A stretch of DNA of 64,000 nucleotides from Kitasatospora sp. MAP5-34 (GTDB lineage Bacteria; Actinomycetota; Actinomycetes; Streptomycetales; Streptomycetaceae), in contig NZ_JARXZC010000014.1 in assembly GCF_029894335.1 (NCBI RefSeq), forward strand, positions 86,555-150,554. The letters are read 5' to 3'. Within the stretch, counting starts at the first letter, position 1, and each line of letters begins with the position of its first letter. Positions 34,670-43,445 of this stretch are shown here, one piece after another. The notes beneath the pieces are model-generated. The model did no database searches and had not been told where the DNA came from. It was given only the letters and a program-made list of their open reading frames with translations. The position numbers and the translations under genes are program-made.

Positions 34670-36958
34670 TCAGTACTGCGTGGTGACGGTGACTCCGCTG
34701 AACGAGGTCTTGGCGTACAGGCTGATGTAGCGGTAGCCCGCCGTCTTGTTGGTGACGGTGATGCTCTGGTCGGTACCCGGGTTGGTGGATGCTGCCGTGT
34801 GGGCGGCGGCCGTGGCCCAGGTGCCCGGGTTGTAGTACAGGTACGCGTTCCCGGTGCCGCCGGTCGTGGTGACCTTCAGCGTCGTGGTGCCGGCCGGGAG
34901 GTAGAGGTAGAGGAAGTCGGAACTACCCGCCGAAGCCGACTGGTTGGGCAGCGAGCAGTTCTGCCCCAGCTCCCGGGAGTCGGCGTTGGTGCACTGCGGC
35001 TCGCCGACCGGGACCGTGCAGGCGCCGGCCGCGCAGGCGGTGAGCCAGGTGTTGAAGTCGGCGTCGTAGCGGGTGCCGATACCGGAGTTGTAGACGTCGT
35101 AGCCGCCGGTGTAGTCGCCGACGCGGAACTTGGCGAGCATGTTGTAGACGTCCTGCGGGTGCTTCTCGAACATGTACCGCACCGCGAGGTAGCCCCAGGG
35201 GTACGTACGCGTCACATCGCTGTTCGCGTAGGTGTTCTGCCACAGCGTGCTCAGCGCGTAGGTGTGCTTGGCGGCCTCGGAGACCGCCTCGGTGTCGGTC
35301 ACGCCACGGTAGGTGTAGGAGACGTACTCGGCGACGCCCTCGATCCACCACACGTCGGGGACGACCACCTCGGCCGCGAAGTCGCCCTTGGTGTTGTAGC
35401 GCGCGTCGAGGGCGTGCGTGTACTCGTGGTTGAGGTTCCAGATCCCCCCGACGAAGCCGTCATCGGGGCTCTTCACGTACATGACGGACATGGGCTGGTT
35501 GTTGGGGTCGGTCGGGTCCCCGGTCAGGGTCATGCCGCCGTTGTTGGTGTCGATGTTGTAGAGGACACCGGCGTAGGTCTGGTAGTCGGTGGGGCTGGCG
35601 AACACGACCAGCTTGACGGTCGACTCGTACTCGCCCGGGATCGGGCCGTTGTCCTTGACCAGGTTGTTGAAGAACGCGTCCTGGTGGATGACGCTGTTGC
35701 AGGCGGCGGCGAGGTCGGCGGCGCTCAGGGACTGCGCCAGGATGGTGTGCGCCGGGTCGCAGACATGGGTGATCGGCAGTGCGGCGGCGGTGAGTTGGGC
35801 GACCAGGTTGCAGGTGCCGTAGTACGAGCAGTTGGCCTGGTCGTACGCGTCGGCCATGCCGGCGACGCCGACCCACAGCGGTGCCGTCGGGCCGGTCTTG
35901 GACGAGATGTTCAGCAGGCCCTGCATCAGCGGGCGCACGGTGGCCTGGAGCGCGGGGGTCTGGATGAAGCGGCTCAGCTCGATCCCGGCATTGGAGTCCA
36001 GGAAGGAGTTGGCGGTGCCCAGCAGGTCGAGGTGGTTGTGCGCGAAGCTGTCGAGCGTGGTGAGGATGCTCGGGTCCGCCGTCACGGCGGCCACGAAGTC
36101 CGCGTTCTGGTGGCCACGGAAGAGCGGCGTGTAGACGTCGTTGACGGCCGCGACCATGCTGTCGATGGCGTTGTAGGAGTTGTCGTAACCGTTGAGCAGT
36201 TGCTGGTCGACGTTCAGGTAGCGGGCCTGCTCGTTGGCGCTGTCGGTGAGGACGACGGCGTCGCCCAGGACGTTGCCGTTCGCGGCGGTGACGTCCCGCG
36301 AGTGCGCGTTGGCGAAGAAGGCGTCCAGGCCGCCCTCGGTGGCCGTGGCCAGGGTCGCGTCGTAGCTGCCGACGGACGGGTTGTTGTACTGCACGTAGTA
36401 GCCGGCCCGCAGGAAGAGGACCAGCTGCCACACACCGGTCGAGTCGTCCCCGGGGTAGCTGACGGCCGCGCTGCCGAGCGCGTTGGCTATCGAGACCATC
36501 TGCGGTTCGGCGAACACGTTGGCCGCGTCCGTGCCGGTGACGTTGAAGAGGGTGTTGACGCAGTCGGTGGTCGACGCCTGGACGAACGACACCAGCGCGG
36601 ATCCGGTCCTGCTGCCGAAGTCGGCCGGGCTGCAGGACACCGCCGCCGCTCTGGCGTTGCTCTTGAGCTGAACTCCGGCGTGCGAGGCGGGCGCAGGCGT
36701 CGCGGGGGCCAGCGGAGGAATCGCGGATGCGGGAAGTTTGCCGTGCTGCTCGGCGGCCTGGTCGGACCTGGTGACGGCCCGGCCGACCGGCGACAGTGCA
36801 CGAGCGTGCGCCGGCGTCGCGGCGGTGGCTGCGGTCGGCGTCTTCGCAACGTTTCGAGGCTGGGGGGCCGCGAGCGCGGGTGTCGCCAGGCCGGCGAGCG
36901 TGACGGCGGCGGCCAGACCGCTCGCCACGAGTCCGGGCAGGGTGGAGCGGTAGCGCAT
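34670..36958 (-). CDS. Secreted M9-family (collagenase-type) metallopeptidase
   Basis: A 762-residue secreted protease. It has a signal peptide (LVASGLAAAVTLAGLATPALA), an N-terminal alpha-helical activator-like domain (about 110-380, with an MVSIANALGSAAVSYPG start) and a peptidase domain with zinc motif HEYTH (511-515). The third ligand Glu is in WWIEGVAEYVSY about 25 residues later. A C-terminal pre-peptidase (PPC) domain covers about residues 660-762. M9 enzymes degrade collagen or gelatin; in soil actinomycetes they serve peptide scavenging. The activator-peptidase-PPC order is the usual M9 layout. It is monocistronic and faces the small secreted gene. ATG 36958 has AAGGAGCAG upstream. 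Confidence 0.88.
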   Translation of the reverse strand: MRYRSTLPGLVASGLAAAVTLAGLATPALAAPQPRNVAKTPTAATAATPAHARALSPVGRAVTRSDQAAEQHGKLPASAIPPLAPATPAPASHAGVQLKSNARAAAVSCSPADFGSRTGSALVSFVQASTTDCVNTLFNVTGTDAANVFAEPQMVSIANALGSAAVSYPGDDSTGVWQLVLFLRAGYYVQYNNPSVGSYDATLATATEGGLDAFFANAHSRDVTAANGNVLGDAVVLTDSANEQARYLNVDQQLLNGYDNSYNAIDSMVAAVNDVYTPLFRGHQNADFVAAVTADPSILTTLDSFAHNHLDLLGTANSFLDSNAGIELSRFIQTPALQATVRPLMQGLLNISSKTGPTAPLWVGVAGMADAYDQANCSYYGTCNLVAQLTAAALPITHVCDPAHTILAQSLSAADLAAACNSVIHQDAFFNNLVKDNGPIPGEYESTVKLVVFASPTDYQTYAGVLYNIDTNNGGMTLTGDPTDPNNQPMSVMYVKSPDDGFVGGIWNLNHEYTHALDARYNTKGDFAAEVVVPDVWWIEGVAEYVSYTYRGVTDTEAVSEAAKHTYALSTLWQNTYANSDVTRTYPWGYLAVRYMFEKHPQDVYNMLAKFRVGDYTGGYDVYNSGIGTRYDADFNTWLTACAAGACTVPVGEPQCTNADSRELGQNCSLPNQSASAGSSDFLYLYLPAGTTTLKVTTTGGTGNAYLYYNPGTWATAAAHTAASTNPGTDQSITVTNKTAGYRYISLYAKTSFSGVTVTTQY

Positions 36959-37164
36959 CTCTGCTCCTTCATGGATAGACGCCTCGAAGTGGGGGCTGTG
37001 TAAGGCGTGAGAGGGACGCTTTCATCTCACGCCGTCGCATTCAATACGGTGTGACATAGCACCTTGTGGGAGATCCCATAACACGCCGCCGCGACGGCCT
37101 CGGCGCCTGGCTTGGCGGGGTCGGCATCAGGGCGCCTTGTGCCGCCCTGCCGTCTCTTGCTGTC

Positions 37165-38106
37165 CTATGCCCCGGACGCCCACGCCTGAAAGTGCGGCGC
37201 CTGTGCGATGAGGTCGTGGTAGGCCGCCGTGGCGCAGCTGAAGAGGGTGTCCGCGACCTCGGCGGCGAAACTGTCGCACCGCCAGGCCAGCACGTAGCGA
37301 CACCACAGCGGCGTGCCGGTCAGCGGCTTGACGAGGATGTCGGGGATCGGCCGCATGGTCGCCTGCACGACGGACACGCCGAGGCCGTCGGCGATCATGT
37401 TCTGCAGCTGGAGCTGGTCGCCCAGGAACTCATGGACGGCGGCCGGCGTGAATCCGGCCGCCGCGCAGGCCTGATGGAACACTCCCGGCCAGCCGGCGCC
37501 GTCGTCGGGGGTCAGGAACCAGGCGTCGTCGGCCAGGTCGGCGAGGGAGACCTCCAGGCGGTGCCTGAGGCGGTGCCGCGAGGGCAGGGCGACGAAGCAC
37601 GGCGCGGTCGCGATCCCGCGATGCGTCACAGCGGCCGAATGCCGCAGCGGCAGGCCGGGATAGTCCGCAGCGATGGCCACGTCCACCTCGCCCTCCTGGA
37701 GGAGTTCGACGATCTCCGAGGACGAGTAGACACTTCTCACCGTGAGCGCGAGATCGGGGATCCGGTTCCTGGTCCGGACCACCATCCCGGACAGGACCGG
37801 AGAGTTGGTCGCCGCGATCCGGAGGGTCTGACGCGTTCCCGCGACGCTCCCGCGCGGACGGTGCCCGATCGCGTCCATCCGCGCCAGGACGTCGCGGGCC
37901 TGTGCCAGGACCTCGACACCGTACTCCGTCAGCACCACGCCTGACACCCTGCGCTCGAACAGCAACTCTCCGAAGTGGCTCTCGATGCGCCGGAGTTGAG
38001 TACTCATGGCCGGCTGCGAGTACCCCAGAACCGAAGCGGCCCGGCCCACACTCCCCGCATCGGCGATCGCACACAGCACCCGCAGGTGTCGTAGCTCCAG
38101 CTCCAT
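37165..38106 (-). CDS. LysR-family transcriptional regulator
   Basis: A 313-residue LysR regulator. The N-terminal winged helix reads LRHLRVLCAIADAGSVGRAASVLGYSQPAMSTQLRRIE, followed by the linker and a periplasmic-binding-like effector domain from about residue 95 (TLRIAATNSPVLSGMV). No adjacent gene is divergently arranged as a clear target: the collagenase lies downstream on the same strand and the broken two-component pair lies upstream. Target and ligand are unknown. Confidence 0.85.
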   Translation of the reverse strand: MELELRHLRVLCAIADAGSVGRAASVLGYSQPAMSTQLRRIESHFGELLFERRVSGVVLTEYGVEVLAQARDVLARMDAIGHRPRGSVAGTRQTLRIAATNSPVLSGMVVRTRNRIPDLALTVRSVYSSSEIVELLQEGEVDVAIAADYPGLPLRHSAAVTHRGIATAPCFVALPSRHRLRHRLEVSLADLADDAWFLTPDDGAGWPGVFHQACAAAGFTPAAVHEFLGDQLQLQNMIADGLGVSVVQATMRPIPDILVKPLTGTPLWCRYVLAWRCDSFAAEVADTLFSCATAAYHDLIAQAPHFQAWASGA

Positions 38107-38282
38107 TCGCGCTTTCCTCCCGACCGCACTCTCCTCTCATCCGCTCCGCATGAACAGATCACACGAGAAGGCCGAGACTTGTCCCGCACTGCGGGTTGCC
38201 CCCGCTGCCCGAGCGTCGTAGGCGGTGGGAAGCGTAGTACGGACGATCGCGACTCCCGGCCGGTCGACGGGCGCGGGCCGTG

Positions 38283-38671
38283 TCAGCCGGCGAACCCCGG
38301 CAGCACCAGACCGGACTCGTACGCGATCACCACCGCGTGGGTCCGGTTCTGCGCGCCGAGCTTGGCCAGCACGTTCCCGACGTGCGTCTTCACCGTCTCC
38401 AGGCTCACCGTGCACGACTCCGCGATCTCCGGGTTGGACAGGCCGGTGGTCATCAACCGCAGCACCTCCTCCTCCCGCCCCGTCAGCGCCGCCTTCGGCA
38501 ACGCCTCGGCGGAGCCCAGCGGGCGGGCGGTGACCATCCGGCGCAGTGCCGCCGGGAAGAGGACGTGCGCAGGCCGCTGCGGGTCACCTCGTCGTCCGCG
38601 ATCAGGAGTGTGACGGGGGCGCTCGCGTCGGCGCCGGTCGTGACGGCTGCGCTCGCCTCGGGGCCGGTCAT
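38283..38671 (-). pseudogene. NarL-type response regulator with internal deletion and frameshift
   Basis: The gene starts at ATG 38671, overlapping the kinase stop (ATGA), and begins a receiver domain (VTLLIADDEVTRSGLR). It then jumps directly into the end of a receiver-HTH linker (HVLFPAALRRMVTARP) in another frame. The LuxR-type helix-turn-helix itself is complete (LTGREEEVLRLMTTGLSNPEIAESC...). About 270 bases, including the phosphorylatable Asp and the switch residues, are missing, and the total length is not a multiple of three. The DNA-binding part could only be made by restarting inside. Confidence 0.75.
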
Positions 38672-39234
38672 GCCGGCAGCCGCACCGGCAGCCGCACCGG
38701 CAGCCGGACCGCCAGGCGCCAGTGCTGCTGCCCGTGCGGGCCGGCCTCGATCTCACCGTGCGGCAGCCGCACGCGCTCGGCCAGTCCGGGCAGGCCGTGC
38801 CCGGACGTCGGGAAGGCACCCGTGCCCCCGCCGGTCCCCGGCCCGCTCCGGTTGACCACACTGAGCTCCAGCCCGTCCGACGCGGCCGCCACCCGGACCG
38901 TGATCGGACCGCCGGCCCCGTGCCGCAACGCGTTCGTCAACCCTTCCTGCAGGATCCGGTACGCCGCCCGGGAGAGCGTCCCCTGCACCTGCACCTGCAC
39001 CTGCGCCAACTCGCCCGACAGCTCCGGCTCCACCACCGCGCCCGCGTGCCGCAACCGGTCCAGCAGCTCGGGCAGGTCGGCCAAGGTCCGGGTCGGTGCT
39101 GTCCCCGCCGCCTCCTCGCGCAGCACGCCCAGCACGTAGTCCAGGTCCTCCAGCGCGGCCTGGGTCGACTCCTCGATGCTGCGCAGGGCGGCCCGCGCCG
39201 CCACCGGGTCGGCGGAGAGCACCTGCGGGCGTGC
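38668..39234 (-). pseudogene. Sensor histidine kinase, 5'-truncated
   Basis: Only the C-terminal half of a NarX/DesK-type kinase remains. It starts in the dimerisation helix (VLSADPVAARAALRSIEES), just after the position where the phospho-acceptor His would be, and includes the HATPase domain (RILQEGLTNALRHGAGG and GHGLPGLAERV). Membrane and H-box regions are absent; upstream there is only a GC-rich hairpin and the neighbouring gene. Short in-frame repeats occur at VQVQVQ and in the RLPVRLPVRLPA tail. It overlaps the broken response regulator by ATGA, so the pair was once an operon. Confidence 0.75.
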
Positions 39235-39241
39235 GGCCGCG

Positions 39242-39272
39242 CCTGCGGGCGGGCCGCCCGCCCGCCCGCAGG
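39242..39272. terminator. Hairpin terminator after the metallophosphoesterase gene
   Basis: A perfect inverted repeat, CCTGCGGGCGGG (39242-39253) and CCCGCCCGCAGG (39261-39272), immediately downstream of the minus-strand phosphoesterase. It also marks the border of the truncated kinase. Confidence 0.7.
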
Positions 39273-39286
39273 GAGGGGGAGCGTGG

Positions 39287-41035
39287 TCAGCGGCCGGGCT
39301 TGGCCAGCAGCAGCTCGGTGTTGTGGTCCAGCGGGGTGCCGAGCTTGGCCCCCGGGGTGGCGTACGGGTCGTTGAAGGAGAGCTCGCGGTAGAGCGAGGC
39401 CAGTCCGGCGTCCGAGGTGTCGTCGAAGGCGGTGCCGTAGGGGGCGGCGGACTCGATCAGGGTGGTGAAGAGCGAGAGGGTGCCGTCGCCGTTGTCGGTG
39501 ACCTCGATGATCCGCGCGTGCTGCGGGAAGTCGATGTGCGAGGCGGTGTTGATCTCCCAGAACGCCCGCTCGGGCACCGCGTGGCCGTGTGCGGTGATCT
39601 GGTTCCGGTGGGTGTGGCCGTTCACCCAGGCCATGACGTTCGGGTAGCGCTGGAGCAGCGCGACCAGCGTGTTGCCGTCGTGCCGCAGCTCGAAGAAGTG
39701 GCGCGGGTCGAGCAGCAGGTTGCCCATGGTGGTGCTGGTGTGGTGGCTGAACAGCACCACCAGGCGGCTGTTCGAACCGCCGCGTACCAGCTTGCCGTTG
39801 GTGTCGTACCAGTGGTCGCTGTTGGCCCGCAGCTGCTGCTCCAGCCAGTTCAGCTGCGCGGTGCCGATCGAGCCGTCGGCGAAGCCGGCCGCGTTGGTGG
39901 TGTCCAGGCTGATGCCGAGGACGCCGGGGGATATCTCGAAGGTGTAGTAGAGGTTGCCGCTGTTGGCCGCGTCCGAGGTGAAGCCGTGGCCGTAGGGGCC
40001 GGCGCCGGTGTAGGCCGGGTTGAGGTGCGCCTGGGCGAACTGCTTGGTGGTGAACGGCTGGCGGCGTGCGTCCGGGGTGATCTCGCGCACCGCCTCGGCG
40101 TCCTCCAGCAGCTTGCCGAGCAGCAGCACGGCGGCGGCCGGGTCGCTCTTCAGCAGGCCGGCCAGCTTCGCCGCGTCGGCGTCGTCGCAGCCCTCGATCT
40201 TGCGGTCGCCGGTGTACAGCGAGTTCAGCAGCCCGATGTCCGGCAGCGTGCCCTCGATGCTGTCGTCGTGGTTGCCGACCGTGGTGTACCAGGGCGTCTT
40301 CAGGCCGGGTGCCTTGAACTCGCGGCCGGCCGCGCTCAGGAAACCGGGGACCTGGGGGAAGCCGACCGCCTTGTAGCTGTCCTGGTAGGCGCTCTCGGGG
40401 TTCCAGTAGGCGGCGTCGCCGGAGTTCTGCACGCCCTCGTAACGGCTGGTGTCGCCGCTGTTGGGCGTCACCTGACCACCGCTCATCACCGTCAGGTACC
40501 AGTCGAGTTCGAGCTGCTCGTGGTTGTCGGTGTTGTCACCGGTGGCCATCACCAGGCTGAACGGCAGGCCGGTGTACGGGCCGGCGGCCACCTCGTTCAC
40601 CCGCTCGACCAGCGAGGAGGCGCCGCGCACGGTGAGCGTCTCCTGCGGGCGGTGCGCGGCGTCGTTCCAGCGGGCCAGGTACTCGAAGCGCATCGGCGAC
40701 TCGGTGTCGCACAGGTGCATATCGGTGAACTGGACGAAGCTCGCCAGGCCGGTGCGCCGGCCGTCTCTGCCGGCCTGCGCAGCGGCCAGGTCGGCACGGA
40801 CCACCAACGGCCAGCCCGGTCCGGAGAGCAGCCGCCGGTAACCGCCGCTGCCGAGCGGGGTGGCGACCTCCTCCAGCGTCGTACCGCCGACCGCCACCGC
40901 GCGCGCCGCAGTGGCCGCCAGTGCGCTGTCGCGGGCGGCGGCCGACGCGAACGTCCCGCCGGCCAGCGAGAGCGCGGCACCTGCGGCCGTGGCCGAAGCG
41001 CCGCCGACGAAGCGGCGGCGACTGAACGCGGACAT
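39287..41035 (-). CDS. Tat-exported metallophosphoesterase (TIGR03767-like)
   Basis: A 582-residue protein beginning with a twin-arginine signal (SRRRFVGGASATAAGAALSLAGG), so it is exported folded. The calcineurin-like metal sites are in order: FTDMHLCD (about 103-110), ATGDNTDN, VGNHDD, VLFSHH and WVNGHTHRN. This order of binuclear-metal motifs and the length fit the actinobacterial TIGR03767 family. Such enzymes hydrolyse phosphate mono- or diesters outside the cell; the substrate is unknown. AAAGGGGGAT precedes the ATG. It is transcribed alone, divergent from the BlaI gene, with a hairpin at 39242-39272. Confidence 0.85.
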   Translation of the reverse strand: MSAFSRRRFVGGASATAAGAALSLAGGTFASAAARDSALAATAARAVAVGGTTLEEVATPLGSGGYRRLLSGPGWPLVVRADLAAAQAGRDGRRTGLASFVQFTDMHLCDTESPMRFEYLARWNDAAHRPQETLTVRGASSLVERVNEVAAGPYTGLPFSLVMATGDNTDNHEQLELDWYLTVMSGGQVTPNSGDTSRYEGVQNSGDAAYWNPESAYQDSYKAVGFPQVPGFLSAAGREFKAPGLKTPWYTTVGNHDDSIEGTLPDIGLLNSLYTGDRKIEGCDDADAAKLAGLLKSDPAAAVLLLGKLLEDAEAVREITPDARRQPFTTKQFAQAHLNPAYTGAGPYGHGFTSDAANSGNLYYTFEISPGVLGISLDTTNAAGFADGSIGTAQLNWLEQQLRANSDHWYDTNGKLVRGGSNSRLVVLFSHHTSTTMGNLLLDPRHFFELRHDGNTLVALLQRYPNVMAWVNGHTHRNQITAHGHAVPERAFWEINTASHIDFPQHARIIEVTDNGDGTLSLFTTLIESAAPYGTAFDDTSDAGLASLYRELSFNDPYATPGAKLGTPLDHNTELLLAKPGR

Positions 41036-41713
41036 GTGTATCCCCCTTTAGACACACCGCCGGGGGCCCTGACGGCGCCGGCGGAGAACGGTGTACGACG
41101 AGTGGCCCACCCCGAGCGGCGGCAGGCCGTGAGCGCACGTTACCGGCTGGTACTCACGATCGGCAGTCCTGCGGACCGAACAGTGGGCGAACAGTTCGGA
41201 TGGCTCCGGGACGAACCCGGGCATCGCGCGGGGCTCACGCGGCAGCGCGCTGCCGGTCGGCCAGAACTGACGATGCGTCATCATTTCTTCAGCTGCCAGG
41301 TCTATGCGCGTAAACCGGTGGCCCGCCACACTGCTGGGCAGCTTCGTCGCACAGGACGGCCAGTCCCCACCCGGCGATCGCAGTTCCCTCGGGCTGCCGG
41401 GTTCCGTCCCTCACCGGGTGGCGCTCGTGCGCATGACCAGGAAGTGGTGGAAGATCCTGGCGGCGGTCATCGCCGTCGCGCCTCGGCGTCGTCACCCGCC
41501 CGGTCCGCCGGACCGGGCGGGCACCGGCATCCTGCGGGCACCTCACGGAACCCGATCCGGTCGTCCTCGGTGTACCGGTCGCGGCCTTTCCGCCCGTCAA
41601 CTCTCCTGCAAGGGAGAGGTCATGGACCCGGGCGGATCACCGAGCGCAGGTCCGGGTACATTCTCGCCATCGACAGCAGATCCACCATCGCGTCGAGGGG
41701 AACGGAGAGTACC
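41036..41713. other. Long intergenic region with a hairpin and a gene-start-like remnant
   Basis: There is no convincing gene in 678 bases. A perfect 12-base inverted repeat with a 3-base loop lies at 41495-41521 (CCCGCCCGGTCC / GGACCGGGCGGG) and looks like a terminator. Just before it, from ATG 41433 on the plus strand, MTRKWWKILAAVIAVAP resembles the start of a small membrane protein, then turns into Pro/Arg-rich sequence that reads through the hairpin. This may be a decayed gene. The region also has to hold the promoters of the phosphoesterase and the BlaI gene. Confidence 0.4.
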
Positions 41714-42088
41714 GTGGGCGAGCACGCCCGGGACCAGCGGCGCGAGAGCGGCGCGCTGGAGGCCGAGGTCATGGCCGTGCTGTGGGCCGAGGGAGTTCCG
41801 ATGACAGCGGGTCAGGTCCACACGGCGCTCGGGGCCTCGGCGCCGGTCTACAAGACGGTGCTGACCGTGCTGGGCCGATTGCACGGCAAGGGTCTGCTGG
41901 AGCGCGAGCGGGTCGGCCGGGCCCATGCCTACGTTCCCCGCAGGGGACCGGCCGATGAGGTCGCCTCCGAGATGAACCAGGCGTTGGTACGCGGCGCCGA
42001 CCGCTTCGCCGTGCTCCAGCGGTTCGTCGACGGGCTCGACCCGGACGACGAGCGAGCACTGCGTGACCTGCTCGACAGCCGGGACTAG
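41714..42088 (+). CDS. BlaI/MecI/CopY-family transcriptional repressor
   Basis: A 124-residue winged-helix repressor. The recognition region reads LEAEVMAVLWAEGVPMTAGQVHTAL followed by VYKTVLTVLGRLHGKGLLERERVGRAHAY, then the C-terminal dimerisation helices. In staphylococci the paralogue is cleaved after BlaR1/MecR1 senses a beta-lactam; in actinobacteria many pairs control other targets. GTG 41714 with GGAGAG upstream is the only start that gives a normal N terminus. It is followed 24 bases later by an M56 peptidase, the expected partner. Confidence 0.88.
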   Translation: MGEHARDQRRESGALEAEVMAVLWAEGVPMTAGQVHTALGASAPVYKTVLTVLGRLHGKGLLERERVGRAHAYVPRRGPADEVASEMNQALVRGADRFAVLQRFVDGLDPDDERALRDLLDSRD

Positions 42089-42112
42089 GCACTTCACCGC
42101 AGGAGGGCCGCC

Positions 42113-43012
42113 GTGTACTTCACCGTCTACGTACTGCTGCTCGCCCCTGCGGTCCTGGTCGCGGCCGGCCCCACCGTGTCCCGGTACCTGGCTCCGGCCG
42201 CCGCCGTCCGGGTGCTCACGTGTCTCACGGCGGTGGCCGCCGGTGCCACGGTGTGGGCGCTGACCGTGCTCGCCGTCGGCGGGCTCGCCCACACCGCACA
42301 GGTGCAGGCGTACGCACACAGTAGCCCGAGGAGGCTCGCGGCGGCCGACCCGGTCCCGTACGGCTTCGGAGTGATCGCCGCCGCCCTGCTCGCCACCGCA
42401 CTCGTACGGCTGGCGGCCACGCGGTGGCACCGCGCAAGGGAGCTCCGGGCCCTGGACGCAGTGCGGGCCCGCCCGGCAGCGGGAGACCTGATCGTCCTGC
42501 CGGCTGATCATGCGGACGCCTACGCGCTGCCGGGCCGCCCGGGGCGGATCGTGGTGACGGTCGGGATGCTGCGGGCTCTGCCCGTCGACGAACGCGCCGT
42601 CCTGCTCGCTCACGAGCGAGCTCATCTGACGCATCATCATCACCGTTACGCCGCAATCGCCCAGGCCGCCGCCGCGCTGAACCCGCTGCTGGGGCGCCTG
42701 CGCGACGAGATCGCCTTCGGCGTCGAGCGGTGGGCGGACGAGGCCGCCGCAGAGGCTGTCGCCTCGCGAGAGCTCGCGGCCCGCTCGCTGGCCCGTGCCG
42801 CACTCGCCACCACCTGCCTCCCCGGGCCGCCTCCGGCTCTCGCCTACCTGCGCCACCGCATCGCCGCCCGCGTCGGCGCACTGCGGGCCACGGGCCCGAC
42901 CAGCCGTCGGCGCCGGGTGTGGCCGGCCGCAGTCGCGGCGCTGGCCACGGCGGTTGCCCTGGCCGACGCCACCGTCGCGCTCGTCCGCTGCCTGAACACC
43001 CTCCTCCCGTAG
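42113..43012 (+). CDS. M56-family (BlaR1/MecR1-like) membrane metallopeptidase
   Basis: A 299-residue membrane protein. It has three or four hydrophobic helices (YFTVYVLLLAPAVLVAAGP, VRVLTCLTAVAAGATVWALTVLAV, VIAAALLATALVRL and a C-terminal VWPAAVAALATAVALADATV). The zinc motif is HERAH (167-171) in LLAHERAHLTHHHHRYAAIAQ. It has no penicillin-binding sensor domain, as is normal for the short actinobacterial M56 type. The expected role is to inactivate the upstream BlaI-type repressor on a membrane signal. No beta-lactamase is nearby, so the regulated function is open. Confidence 0.85.
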   Translation: MYFTVYVLLLAPAVLVAAGPTVSRYLAPAAAVRVLTCLTAVAAGATVWALTVLAVGGLAHTAQVQAYAHSSPRRLAAADPVPYGFGVIAAALLATALVRLAATRWHRARELRALDAVRARPAAGDLIVLPADHADAYALPGRPGRIVVTVGMLRALPVDERAVLLAHERAHLTHHHHRYAAIAQAAAALNPLLGRLRDEIAFGVERWADEAAAEAVASRELAARSLARAALATTCLPGPPPALAYLRHRIAARVGALRATGPTSRRRRVWPAAVAALATAVALADATVALVRCLNTLLP

Positions 43013-43112
43013 TCGGACAACGGGTCCCCGCTGCGCCCGGCAGGCCCCCGGTGGTGCCAACGCCACGATGCGATGCGGGTGTTGTGCCCGAGGAGATGTC
43101 GGTCGCTGTTGG

Positions 43113-43129
43113 TCGCACATCTTGTGCGA
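43113..43129. promoter_or_regulatory. Operator-like dyad downstream of the M56 gene
   Basis: TCGCACA-TCT-TGTGCGA at 43113-43129 is a perfect 7-base inverted repeat with a 3-base centre, about 320 bases before the Asp-box gene. It could be the site of a dimeric repressor such as the nearby BlaI type, but the sequence is not the known BlaI site. The rest of 43013-43445 holds no gene I can support; an ACACGTGT palindrome lies at 43163-43170. Confidence 0.35.
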
Positions 43130-43445
43130 TGTCATGTCCCGGGCCAGACTTCCGAGTTGCGAACACGTGTGCACTCTTACGTAGGCGTCCCCCGCTCCCG
43201 CGAGCCGGGCGAAATCCGGCTGCCCGAAAGGACGTTCAGCGTCACGCCCGGTCCCCGGTCGAGGCTGAACAGGTACGACCACGTGACCCTCTGCTGAACA
43301 GCGCCACCCAACCTGGGGCGTGCCGCCGTGCCACAGCACCACGGCCCGCCTCACGCCATTCCGTACCTCCGCACGGTCGAGCACCAACCCCACTGGCGCG
43401 ACCGGGCCGGCAGACCCGCCCGGCCCAGACACAGGAGCTCTCCGG

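Noticed and set aside
34621..34670. Direct GTCAGGTC repeats as an origin or attachment site
   Set aside because: They are short and diverged and adjoin a terminator; no replication or integrase gene is near.
41048..41329. Small minus-strand frame upstream of the metallophosphoesterase
   Set aside because: It has no family signature and atypical composition, and lies where the promoter is expected.
39176..41713. Long plus-strand frame in front of the BlaI gene
   Set aside because: It runs antisense to the metallophosphoesterase and has no family features before the BlaI start at 41714.
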